Shown one piece after another: positions 54,717 to 62,847 of a stretch of DNA of 64,000 bases. The stretch is from Anaerolineae bacterium. GTDB lineage: Bacteria > Chloroflexota > Anaerolineae > Anaerolineales > Anaerolineaceae. The notes under the pieces are model-generated. The model saw only the letters and a program-made list of their open reading frames with translations, had not been told where the DNA came from and did not search any database. The DNA is taken from assembly GCA_013314735.1 (NCBI GenBank), contig JABUFD010000004.1, forward strand, positions 62,001-126,000, written 5' to 3'. Position numbers and translations under genes: made by a program. How positions within the stretch are numbered: the stretch's first letter is position 1; every line of letters starts with the position of its first letter.

Positions 54717-56045
54717 CTACTCCTGGTTGATCTCCCGCGCACGTTCCGCCATCTGCGCCCGTAAGTTCTGTGCATCACGTGGATACGCCCAATAAAAAAG
54801 GCTGAACAACAGACCGCACAGGATCCATGGCACCGGGATGGTCCAAACCATGGCCTGCGTCAGGCCGATCGAATCAGCCAGCCTGCCAGCAAACAGAGCA
54901 ACAAGAGCTGCAAAACCACTTTCGATAAAGGTCGTCATGGCAAATGCGGTGGAACGTAATTCCGGTGGAACGGCACCCTGCATCATTGGTTCCTTGGCGC
55001 CCTTGCCCGGCCAGGAGATGAGCAGTGCGGTTACCAGGCACAAAGCCATAAAAGCACCCAAAGGCCAGTCCTGGGTTTTGGTGAGCATGATCCATGTCAG
55101 GGGAATCCCGCTGAAGACAGATACCTGCCCGACAATCACACGCCCGTATTTCGGGTTCTTCTCTTCCGCCCAGTCCCCAAGGAATCCGCCGATGATATTA
55201 CTGGCCGCAGTTCCGATCACGATCGTGGCGAACACCAACGAGGCAGTGGTTTCATCCAGGCCGCGGATATTGACCAAAAAGGTGATGAAATACAGCCCCA
55301 TCACCACCCATGGCATGGAACCGGATAGCCCCTGCAGGATGGCCACCCATACCGTGGGGATGCGCAATACAGTGAAGATATCCTTGAATTTTACGCCGTA
55401 TTTTGCTGCATCTGCTTCGGTAATTTTCCCCTGCAATTCAGGTTCAGCAGCCCCGCGCACAGGTTCATCCACAAACAACCAGACAACCAGACCGGTAACA
55501 AAGCTGGAGAGCCCCAATGCAATGAAACCCCAGCGCCAAAGGGTGGGTGTTGCCAGGAAACCCAACGAAACCGTGCCAATAATAATCCCAAGCACACCGG
55601 TAGCCTCAAGGATCCCCAGGGCTTTTCCGCGCTTTTTGGGTGGAAACAGGTCAGACATCAGAGAAAACGTTGCCGGCATTAAACAGCCCAATCCCAAACC
55701 GGAAATTGCCCGGATCACCAACAGTTGCCCGAAGTTCTGGGTCAGCCCGCAAATCGCAGTCCATATTCCCCAGATGCCGGTACCCCAGATGATGACCTTT
55801 TTTCGTGAAAGTTTGTCCGCCGCATATCCCCAAAACGGAGCACTTAATGCTTGCAGCAAGCTGCGGATGGTGCCGATTAATCCCAAATTGGAGTATGACA
55901 ATCCCCAGATTTGCTGCAGGGTGGGAAACAACACTGACATGGATTGCCCTTCGCCCTGGTCAATAAAATAACCAAAGGCCAGCGCGAACAGGGTTTTGCC
56001 ATTCTTCCGAAATACATGGTTCTCAGTCTTCTCAGGTGACGCCAC
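54717..56045 (-). CDS. Major facilitator superfamily transporter
   Basis: A 442-residue, 12-helix transporter. The cytoplasmic loop 2-3 motif is seen as GYAADKLSRKKVI, with a related repeat after helix 8 (GFLGDWAEEKNPKYGR). The start GTG at 56045 has AAGGAG 8 bases upstream; the frame is open to a TTG at 56087. The sequence is similar in style to organic-anion or sugar-acid transporters, which suits its divergent neighbour, a UxaA-type sugar-acid dehydratase. The substrate is unproven. An inverted repeat (54661-54669 with 54682-54690) lies beyond its stop, without a clear T run. Confidence 0.87.
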   Translation of the reverse strand: MASPEKTENHVFRKNGKTLFALAFGYFIDQGEGQSMSVLFPTLQQIWGLSYSNLGLIGTIRSLLQALSAPFWGYAADKLSRKKVIIWGTGIWGIWTAICGLTQNFGQLLVIRAISGLGLGCLMPATFSLMSDLFPPKKRGKALGILEATGVLGIIIGTVSLGFLATPTLWRWGFIALGLSSFVTGLVVWLFVDEPVRGAAEPELQGKITEADAAKYGVKFKDIFTVLRIPTVWVAILQGLSGSMPWVVMGLYFITFLVNIRGLDETTASLVFATIVIGTAASNIIGGFLGDWAEEKNPKYGRVIVGQVSVFSGIPLTWIMLTKTQDWPLGAFMALCLVTALLISWPGKGAKEPMMQGAVPPELRSTAFAMTTFIESGFAALVALFAGRLADSIGLTQAMVWTIPVPWILCGLLFSLFYWAYPRDAQNLRAQMAERAREINQE

Positions 56046-56204
56046 TTTCAATGCTCCTTGATCTTGCCCGGTGAATGGGGTTTTCAATTTTGTTCATTCT
56101 ACCACGGACACCGCCGAATGAAATGAAAAGAAACGCCAGCAATCCGTTGCCCGGGGTAGAATATCCATAGTGCCGGTTTTCACCCGGTGCACAGGAGATG
56201 CACA

Positions 56205-57719
56205 ATGCCAGCCATTCTCGAACCACTTTTCCAGATTCACCCGGAGGACTCCGTTGCCATTACGTTGGTCGACCTGTACCCGGGCATGCAGGTCAGCCAT
56301 GCGGGAAAAACCTATACCATTCAGGCTCACATTCCAACCGGCCACAAACTGGCGCTACATGATATACCCGCTGGTGAAACGGTCGTTCGCTACGGTTATG
56401 GCATAGGAACGGCACTCACACCAATCAGCGCCGGGGATTGGGTGCACACCCACAATCTTGTGATCCAGAACTTTGAGCGCGATTTCGCAGTCAAAGGCGT
56501 GCGGCCTGCAGAAAAAAACCAGCGCAAGGGAGATCAAGCCTTCTTTGATGGATACTTACGGCCGGACGGCCGTGTGGGTACCCGCAATTACGTGGCGATC
56601 CTCTCCACCGTCAATTGTGTCAACCCGGTGGTGCGGCACATCCAGCGTTCCGTCATCAATGATGTGCTGCAGCGCTATCCCAACGTGGATGGTGTACTCG
56701 CCATCACCCATGACTCTGGCTGCTCCATTCCTACCGATGGGCTGGATCATGAGAACCTGCGGCGGGTGCTGTCGAACATTGCCGCGCATCCCAATCTTGG
56801 CGGCTGCCTGGCAATCGGGCTGGGGTGCGAGGTGAACCAGATGGAAGAAACCTTCACCAGCAAAGGCGTTCCATTCCTTTCAGTCCAGGCGGAGGGCGGT
56901 ACGCCGGCTACGGTAAAAACAGCTTGCCAGATACTGGAAGCGCTGCTGGAAACCGCCAACAACAATCAACGAACACCACAGCCGCTTGCCAGCTTGCGGA
57001 TTGCGCTGCAATGCGGTGGGAGCGATGCTTTTTCAGGCATCACCGGCAATCCCCTGCTGGGGGAAGTGTCAGACCGGATTTGCGCTGAAAATGGCAGTGT
57101 AGTGATTGCAGAAACCACCGAAATTTTCGGCGCGGAACACCTGCTGCTGCAGCGTGCTGAAAACCCCCGGGTCGCCGAGAAACTGCGCGCCATCCTCTCC
57201 TGGTGGCAGGATTACTCCAAACGGTTGGGGGTCACAGTCGATAATAACCCCTCTCCCGGCAACAAAGCCGGTGGGCTGACGACAATCTTCGAAAAATCAC
57301 TCGGCGCCATCAGCAAATGCGGTACCACTCCGCTGCGGGATGTGCTGGAATATGGCGAAATCTCGCATGCCAGCGGTGTGGGATTTATGGACTCACCAGG
57401 CAATGATGCCGTATCACTCACCGGGCAGTTGGCGGCAGGCTGCAACTTGGTTCTATTTACCACCGGCCGCGGTACCACCTACGCCCCGGGATTGGCGCCC
57501 TGCCTGAAGGTCGCAACCACAAGCGCCATATTTGAACACATGCGCACCGACATGGATATTAACGCGGGAAATCTGCTAGAGGGACAAAGCCTACGGGAAG
57601 CAGGCGATGCCCTCCTCGCAACGATCATTGCCACAGCATCCGGCCAAATGACCAAAAGTGAAACCTTCGCAGATGCCCAGGTGGAACTGGTCCCGTGGCG
57701 GCGCGGCGCAATCGTTTAA
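56205..57719 (+). CDS. UxaA-family altronate (or related sugar-acid) dehydratase
   Basis: A 504-residue lyase of the UxaA/GarD family. The N-terminal SAF-like domain (about residues 10-95) is fused to the C-terminal catalytic domain, as in full-length altronate dehydratase. Family blocks are GYLRPDGRVGTRNY, THDSGCSIP, GCEVNQ, ALQCGGSDAFSGITGNP and the C-terminal TTGRGTTYAP. It removes water from D-altronate or a similar aldonate to give a 2-keto-3-deoxy sugar acid. The exact substrate is not fixed. The ATG at 56205 (AGGAG 8 bases upstream) is preferred to 56187. It is divergent from the MFS gene, and the stop overlaps the convergent lysC stop by 4 bases. Confidence 0.88.
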   Translation: MPAILEPLFQIHPEDSVAITLVDLYPGMQVSHAGKTYTIQAHIPTGHKLALHDIPAGETVVRYGYGIGTALTPISAGDWVHTHNLVIQNFERDFAVKGVRPAEKNQRKGDQAFFDGYLRPDGRVGTRNYVAILSTVNCVNPVVRHIQRSVINDVLQRYPNVDGVLAITHDSGCSIPTDGLDHENLRRVLSNIAAHPNLGGCLAIGLGCEVNQMEETFTSKGVPFLSVQAEGGTPATVKTACQILEALLETANNNQRTPQPLASLRIALQCGGSDAFSGITGNPLLGEVSDRICAENGSVVIAETTEIFGAEHLLLQRAENPRVAEKLRAILSWWQDYSKRLGVTVDNNPSPGNKAGGLTTIFEKSLGAISKCGTTPLRDVLEYGEISHASGVGFMDSPGNDAVSLTGQLAAGCNLVLFTTGRGTTYAPGLAPCLKVATTSAIFEHMRTDMDINAGNLLEGQSLREAGDALLATIIATASGQMTKSETFADAQVELVPWRRGAIV

Positions 57720-59146
57720 TCATCTCCGTTCAGAGGCTGTGTCAGGTGATGCAGGGCAGCCACGGTTGCCTCCATATCTGCCACACTGACCACAATGCTG
57801 ATACTGACCTCGGATGAACCATGTGCTATTGCCAGCACATTCACCTGGGCCTCAGCCATGGCTCCAAACATTTTCCCCGCCACGCCCAGGCGTTGGCGCA
57901 TCCCCGGGCACACAGCTGTAACAATCACCACTTCCTCGGTGGCCCACACCCGGTCGATGTTGCGGTCCATGATTTCCTGGCGCATTTCGTGTTCCAGCAC
58001 CTTTAACACCTGCCGGGTATACTCCATCGGCACCGCGAAGGTAATCGATTGCTCTGATGAAGCCTCTGTAATCAGCGGAACCGTTGCCCCGGTGTTGGCC
58101 ACCGTGCTGAAGATGCGCGCAGCCACCCCTGGCACACCCAGCATTCCGCGCCCTTCCAGCGTTACCAGTTGTACACCACGGATGGCGGTTACCGCCTTGA
58201 TGATCCCCTCACCCGGGAGTGCCTCATGGTCAGCCGTCAGGCAGGTACCGGGATGCGATGGGTTGAAGGTGTTCAGTACCCGCAGTTGAATATCTGCCTC
58301 AATCACCGGGCGGATGGTTTTGGGGTGAAGCACCTTGGCGCCAAAATACGCCAGTTCCGCCACCTCGCGGTAAGAAAGTGAAGTGATCGTACGCGCATCC
58401 CGCGCCAGGCGCGGATCGGCCGTCATCACCCCATCCACATCGGTCCAGATCCACACTTCTCCCGCTTCCAGTGCCACACCCAACAAAGCGGCGGAATAGT
58501 CACTCCCGCCGCGTCCCAAAGTAGTGGTAACACCGTCGGCGGTCGCGCCGATGAATCCGGTTACCACCGGCAATATCTGCCCGGCGAACAGCGGCCCAAG
58601 CATCTGCCGGGTTTGCAGAACCGAGAGCGACATATCCGGCACAGCGGCCTGGTAGTGATCATTGGTGATGATCAATTGGGTCGCATCAACAGCAGCCGCC
58701 GGGATACCCGCGTCCGTCAGGGCGGCAGCCAGCACCCGCACCGCCAGCCGTTCTCCCAGCGCTGCCACGGCATCCAGCGCGCGCGGCGTCGCTTCTCCCA
58801 GGACCAGGATGGCATGCCCAAGGTTGACAAACTCCTCGATCAAAGCATTGATCTCCAGCCAGGCCGCACTGCGCCGTTGGCTATCCTGCACCAGCTGGTC
58901 CACAGCTTCTCGATGGCGGCGGATCAACATCTGCCAGGTTTCATTCAAGGTCGTATCCACCCCCCGGGCAGCATCCACCGCACTGGCCAGCAGGGCACTG
59001 GTGACGCCGGCAAACGCCGAACTGACAATCACTACCTCGCGCCACTCCTTCACAGCAGAAGAGGCAATCCCAATCACCTGCCGGATCGCCTCAATACTCC
59101 CCACTGAAGTACCACCAAATTTCATGATCAATGTTGATTGTTTCAT
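57716..59146 (-). CDS. lysC: Aspartate kinase
   Basis: A 476-residue aspartokinase making L-4-aspartyl phosphate from aspartate and ATP, the first step to Lys, Thr and Met. The kinase signature MKFGGTSVGS is at the start, followed later by GRGGSDYSAALLG and the C-terminal tandem ACT domains (from about 330) for feedback by end products. The ATG at 59146 is preferred; a TTG at 59173 would overlap the upstream gene. It lies 20 bases after the metB-like stop and should be controlled by the same leader RNA. It is monofunctional (no homoserine dehydrogenase fusion). Confidence 0.95.
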   Translation of the reverse strand: MKQSTLIMKFGGTSVGSIEAIRQVIGIASSAVKEWREVVIVSSAFAGVTSALLASAVDAARGVDTTLNETWQMLIRRHREAVDQLVQDSQRRSAAWLEINALIEEFVNLGHAILVLGEATPRALDAVAALGERLAVRVLAAALTDAGIPAAAVDATQLIITNDHYQAAVPDMSLSVLQTRQMLGPLFAGQILPVVTGFIGATADGVTTTLGRGGSDYSAALLGVALEAGEVWIWTDVDGVMTADPRLARDARTITSLSYREVAELAYFGAKVLHPKTIRPVIEADIQLRVLNTFNPSHPGTCLTADHEALPGEGIIKAVTAIRGVQLVTLEGRGMLGVPGVAARIFSTVANTGATVPLITEASSEQSITFAVPMEYTRQVLKVLEHEMRQEIMDRNIDRVWATEEVVIVTAVCPGMRQRLGVAGKMFGAMAEAQVNVLAIAHGSSEVSISIVVSVADMEATVAALHHLTQPLNGDD

Positions 59147-59165
59147 TTTCCACCGCCCAGCCGTT

Positions 59166-60377
59166 TCATCCAACCGCCGCTTTCAGCGCCTGGTCAATAT
59201 CCGCAATGATGTCCCCGACATCTTCAATCCCCACCGCGTAACGCACCAGGTTATCCACCACTCCCAATGCTTTCCGCTCCTCCGGCGCCACGTTGGCGTA
59301 CGACATCAAGGCCGGTTGGGTTGCCAACGATTCCACCGCCCCCAATGAAGGTGTCAGGTATGGGATTTTTAACTGGTCAAGGAAGGTAGAAGTCGCGGTG
59401 AAGTCGCCTTTCACCGTAAAACTGACCACCCCGCCGAATCCGGACATCTGCCGCTGCGCGGTGGCATGATCCTGGTGGTCGGGGCAGCCCGGATACCATA
59501 CCTGTTCCACAGCAGGATGGCCGCGGAGGAAATCTGCCAGACGTTGCCCGTTGCGGTTTTGTTGGCCCACACGCAAACCAAGCGTCTTGATCCCGCGCAG
59601 CAGCAGAAAAGCGCTTTGCGGATCAAGGATCGGTCCCATCGTGAATACCATATCGCGGATACGTGAAATCAGTGCTGTGGAACCGGCGGCTATCCCTGCC
59701 AGCAAGTCATTGTGACCACCCAGGTACTTGGTGGCGGAATGCAGCACAAGATCCACCCCCCATTCTGTCGGGCGCAGGTTGACCGGGGTGGCAAAAGTGG
59801 CATCCAGCATGGTAATCGCGCCACACACCCGTGCGGCAGCACACCATTGCGCCAGGTCAAGCACCCGCAGGTAGGGGTTGGTCGGCGTTTCTGAGAAGAA
59901 TACCCGTGTGGCAGGTGTCACCGCCCTGCGCAGGGCATCAAAATCGTTGATCGGCACCACACTGGCGGTCACCCCAAACCGTGCCAGGATCGTCAACACA
60001 AATTCACGTGTGCGCCGGTAGCAGTCATCCGTCAGAATGACATGATCCCCCTGTTTCAGGAAAGTGAGCAGAGCGGTAGAAATGGCCGCCATTCCGGACG
60101 AAAACGCGACAGCATCTTCGGTGCCCTCCAATGCAGCCATGCGCTCCTCCACAACCCTAACCGTGGGATTTCCATAACGGCCGTATTCAACCCGGCCGCC
60201 GGTATCGCCAGCAGCACGCGCTTCCATAAAAGACACAATATCCGCTGTATTTTCAAACGCAAAATTGGAACTTTGAACAATTGGATCAACCACACTATGG
60301 TAGGCTCTCTGGCGCTGTTCACCAGCATGTACTGATGCGCTTAAGCGGTTATTCCTCTGGCCTGAAACCTGATCCAT
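59166..60377 (-). CDS. Cys/Met-metabolism PLP enzyme (trans-sulfuration family)
   Basis: A 403-residue enzyme of the cystathionine gamma-synthase / O-acetylhomoserine sulfhydrylase / gamma-lyase family. The PLP lysine is in HSATKYLGGHND; other family blocks are YGRYGNPTVRVVEERMAALEG, SSGMAAIST and ETPTNPYLRVLD. The exact reaction cannot be set from sequence, but co-transcription with aspartokinase favours a biosynthetic role in making cystathionine or homocysteine (MetB/MetY-like). AAGGAG and GTGAGG precede the ATG at 60377. A terminator-bearing leader of about 210 bases is upstream. Confidence 0.92.
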   Translation of the reverse strand: MDQVSGQRNNRLSASVHAGEQRQRAYHSVVDPIVQSSNFAFENTADIVSFMEARAAGDTGGRVEYGRYGNPTVRVVEERMAALEGTEDAVAFSSGMAAISTALLTFLKQGDHVILTDDCYRRTREFVLTILARFGVTASVVPINDFDALRRAVTPATRVFFSETPTNPYLRVLDLAQWCAAARVCGAITMLDATFATPVNLRPTEWGVDLVLHSATKYLGGHNDLLAGIAAGSTALISRIRDMVFTMGPILDPQSAFLLLRGIKTLGLRVGQQNRNGQRLADFLRGHPAVEQVWYPGCPDHQDHATAQRQMSGFGGVVSFTVKGDFTATSTFLDQLKIPYLTPSLGAVESLATQPALMSYANVAPEERKALGVVDNLVRYAVGIEDVGDIIADIDQALKAAVG

Positions 60378-60393
60378 ACCTCACACTCCTTGG

Positions 60394-60434
60394 TTTAAAA
60401 AACAAAGGGCAGATTCCGAAACGGCCTGCCCTGC
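60394..60434 (-). promoter_or_regulatory. Leader terminator/attenuator ahead of the metB-like gene
   Basis: On the minus strand GGGCAG (60431-60426) pairs with CTGCCC (60412-60407), with inner CCG/CGG, followed by TTTGTTTTTT. It stands just before the ribosome-binding site. GCAGGGC (60434-60428), which overlaps its 5' arm, can instead pair with GCCCTGC at 60533-60527 in the leader, which would destroy the terminator. A separate perfect hairpin (60508-60527, CCCCATGC/GCATGGGG) lies between. Confidence 0.78.
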
Positions 60435-60478
60435 TGGAAACCCATTGATTAATGCGAAAAAGCTACACTTGTCCTCGT

Positions 60479-60586
60479 CTACTTTTGCCAGGCCGTCAAC
60501 AACTTCACCCCATGCGACCGCATGGGGCAGGGCATCAACATCGTGATGGCTGGTGAGACCGGACAACCTGGATTGGAGCTTTGCAT
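60479..60586 (-). CDS. Putative leaderless 35-codon leader peptide with Met and Cys codons
   Basis: Minus-strand ATG at 60586, stop TAG at 60479-60481. The predicted transcription start is at or within one base of this ATG, so it would be translated without a leader. The peptide has Cys at 8 and 20 and Met at 16, 18 and 22 (ITMLMPCPMR); the Met codons sit at the edge of the pairing segment 60533-60527. Position, size and content are those of a ribosome-sensing leader for sulfur amino-acid genes. A metabolite-binding RNA that happens to contain this ORF is the alternative, but no known SAM, T-box or cobalamin motif is recognisable. Confidence 0.5.
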   Translation of the reverse strand: MQSSNPGCPVSPAITMLMPCPMRSHGVKLLTAWQK

Positions 60587-60593
60587 GGCCTTC

Positions 60594-60622
60594 AGTTTAC
60601 ATTGGTTACAGCAGAGCGTCAA
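60594..60622 (-). promoter_or_regulatory. Promoter of the metB-lysC leader
   Basis: On the minus strand TTGACG (60617-60622) and TAAACT (60594-60599) are 17 bases apart. The expected start is near 60587. The remaining 120 bases up to hom on the other strand contain a TAGAAT box (about 60693) but no clear plus-strand promoter. Confidence 0.68.
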
Positions 60623-60743
60623 GGGAAATGAAAGCCCTGAAAACGCATGTTCGCTGCCAGGTAAATTGAATTCCATATCATCAAATCAATGTTAGAATTG
60701 CAGAATCACACAAGGAAACTCATCATTAAAGGTACATGAACCC

Positions 60744-61784
60744 ATGAAAAATATCGCAGTTTTGGGTCCCGGCCAGGTGGGGCAGGCATTACTGTTGCAG
60801 TTGTTGGAACATCTGGCGAAAGATGATACCATCCAGCTGACTGCCGTGGCCGACAGCACCGGATTATTGCTCGACATGAACGGCCTGGCTCCTTCCCTCA
60901 TCCGACAGGTGATCACGACCAAATCACAACACCTGCCGTTACACACCATGGAAGGCTGTGCCTGCCTCGATTTACTGCCGCAGTGTTTTGGCAACGATAC
61001 GGTGTTGGTGGATACCTCTGCAGCAGAGACAACGATTGACATCCTGCTCGCTGGATTGGATGCCGGATGCGCGGTGGCAATGGCAAACAAAAAAAACCTG
61101 ACCCAGGCCTGGGAACGCAGCGCCCCATTTTTCAACAATCAACGGGTGCGTTTTGAGTCCACGGTTTGTGCTGCTGTGCCTGTGATGAGTGCGATCTCGC
61201 GCCTGGTGAAAGCCAATGACACTGTACAGGAAATTCAGGGCTCACTCAGTGGGACTTTGGGTTTCATATGTGCTCAATTTGACATGGAGATTCCCTATAG
61301 CGAAGCTGTGCTCAGCGCACACCAGTTGGGCTTCACCGAACCCGACCCACGCGATGACCTGGGGGGGATCGATGTCGGCCGCAAAGCACTGATCCTCGCA
61401 CGCGCCAACGGCTGGCCGCTGGAAATGAAAGACATTCGCATCGAACCGATGTACTCTGACGACCTGGCGCGCCTTTCACCCCCTGAGTTCCTGGAGCAAT
61501 GCAACAATATGGATGAAATCTTCACAATGCGGCAGGAACAAGCCCGGGCGGAAGGCAAAGTGCTGCGCTATATTGCCCACGTGAATCCGCACGGCGGGGA
61601 AGCCCGACTGATTGCCGTACCTGCGCAAAGCGAATTTGGCAGCCTGCGGGGCAGCGGTAACCGGGTGGTGATTCACAGCCGTCATCATCGTGAGAATCCA
61701 CTGGTCATCAGTGGTTCGGGCGCAGGCGCCGCCCTGACAGCATCGGGCGTGCTGGCTGACATTCGTGAATTGATCAATTTGTAG
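60744..61784 (+). CDS. hom: Homoserine dehydrogenase
   Basis: A 346-residue NAD(P)-dependent enzyme reducing aspartate semialdehyde to homoserine. The N-terminal nucleotide loop is GPGQVG (residues 8-13). The catalytic-domain blocks are ANKKNLTQA (dinucleotide and Lys), ESTVCAAVPV, GSLSGTLGF and EPDPRDDLGGIDVGRKALILAR with the catalytic Asp and Lys. There is no C-terminal ACT domain, so it may not be feedback-regulated through that route. It is divergent from the metB-lysC arm and is followed after 10 bases by asd. Confidence 0.94.
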   Translation: MKNIAVLGPGQVGQALLLQLLEHLAKDDTIQLTAVADSTGLLLDMNGLAPSLIRQVITTKSQHLPLHTMEGCACLDLLPQCFGNDTVLVDTSAAETTIDILLAGLDAGCAVAMANKKNLTQAWERSAPFFNNQRVRFESTVCAAVPVMSAISRLVKANDTVQEIQGSLSGTLGFICAQFDMEIPYSEAVLSAHQLGFTEPDPRDDLGGIDVGRKALILARANGWPLEMKDIRIEPMYSDDLARLSPPEFLEQCNNMDEIFTMRQEQARAEGKVLRYIAHVNPHGGEARLIAVPAQSEFGSLRGSGNRVVIHSRHHRENPLVISGSGAGAALTASGVLADIRELINL

Positions 61785-61794
61785 GATTGTAGCC

Positions 61795-62847
61795 ATGAAG
61801 AAAATTCCTGTCGGCATCCTTGGCGCTACCGGCGTGGTCGGACAGCGATTCGCGCAATTGCTGGATAATCATCCCTGGTTTGAAGTGACTGTGCTCACCG
61901 GTTCAGAACGAAATGCTGGAAAGCCATATGGCGAAACCTGCAACTGGCGCATCCCCGGCGACCCACCAGCGGCAATGAGCAGCCTGCCAGTATTGCCCAC
62001 CACAGCGGATCTGCCGGTAAAACTGGTTTTTTCAGCCCTTCCTTCCCCAATCGCACGGGAGTGGGAACCGCGCCTGGCCCAGGCTGGTTTGGCGGTGTGT
62101 TCCAATGCTGCTGCGTTCCGCAATGAGCCGGATGTACCACTCATCATCCCCGAGGTCAATGCCGAACACATTGACCTGATCCCCCAACAGCAGGAACGCC
62201 TTGGGTGGAAAGGATTCATCGTAACCAGCCCCAACTGCACCACCACCACGGCAGTCATGCCCCTCAAGCCGCTGCATGACGCTTACCACATCGAACAGGT
62301 GTTCATCACCAGTTTGCAGGCGTTTTCCGGCGCCGGATATCCGGGCCTGTCCGCCCTGGATATCCAGGACAATGTGATTCCCTACATCGCCGGCGAAGAG
62401 GAGAAGATGGAACTGGAAACCCGCATCCTCTTGAGCAAATATGATCCTATGCGGCAGCTGCCGGATGAAACCATACAGGTCAGTGCCCAGGCCAACCGCG
62501 TACCGGTGATCGATGGCCATACGGTGTGCCTTTCAGTCAAATTCCGGGAAAAACCAGACATTGCCGCCATCAGCGGTTTATTGACAGGGTACCGCGGTGC
62601 GGAGATCGTGCGCCAACTGCCCAGTGCCCCTGTGCATCCGATCATCGTTCGCGACGAAATCGACCGCCCCCAACCACGCCGTGACCGCGATACCGATCAC
62701 GGTATGGCTGCCACTGTCGGACGCATCCGACCCTGCCCGATCCTCGACCTGCGGTTTGTCAGCGTTATCCATAATGCCATCCGCGGCGCCGCCGGCGGTG
62801 CAATTCTAAATGCAGAACTGCTTGCTGCCAGAGGCTACCTGGAATGA
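61795..62847 (+). CDS. asd: Aspartate-semialdehyde dehydrogenase (archaeal/yeast-type)
   Basis: A 350-residue enzyme reducing aspartyl phosphate to aspartate semialdehyde with NADPH. The nucleotide loop is GATGVVGQRF (residues 9-18). The active-site Cys lies in TSPNCTTT (about 144), and the conserved SAQANRVPVIDGHT block contains a catalytic His near residue 240. The PNCTTT form is that of the archaeal/fungal branch, not the usual bacterial NCST type. It joins lysC and hom into a complete aspartate-to-homoserine path. The stop overlaps the next gene (ATGA). Confidence 0.95.
   Translation: MKKIPVGILGATGVVGQRFAQLLDNHPWFEVTVLTGSERNAGKPYGETCNWRIPGDPPAAMSSLPVLPTTADLPVKLVFSALPSPIAREWEPRLAQAGLAVCSNAAAFRNEPDVPLIIPEVNAEHIDLIPQQQERLGWKGFIVTSPNCTTTTAVMPLKPLHDAYHIEQVFITSLQAFSGAGYPGLSALDIQDNVIPYIAGEEEKMELETRILLSKYDPMRQLPDETIQVSAQANRVPVIDGHTVCLSVKFREKPDIAAISGLLTGYRGAEIVRQLPSAPVHPIIVRDEIDRPQPRRDRDTDHGMAATVGRIRPCPILDLRFVSVIHNAIRGAAGGAILNAELLAARGYLE

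Noticed and set aside
54838-55971. A 377-codon plus-strand frame opposite the MFS transporter
   Set aside because: It is antisense to a clear 12-helix transporter and its translation is low-complexity and family-less. Long antisense frames like this are common in G+C-rich genes.
60381-60566. A 61-codon minus-strand frame that ends just before the metB-like start
   Set aside because: It runs through the leader hairpin and the terminator, starts with TTG without a ribosome-binding site, and resembles no protein. The RNA structures explain the interval better.
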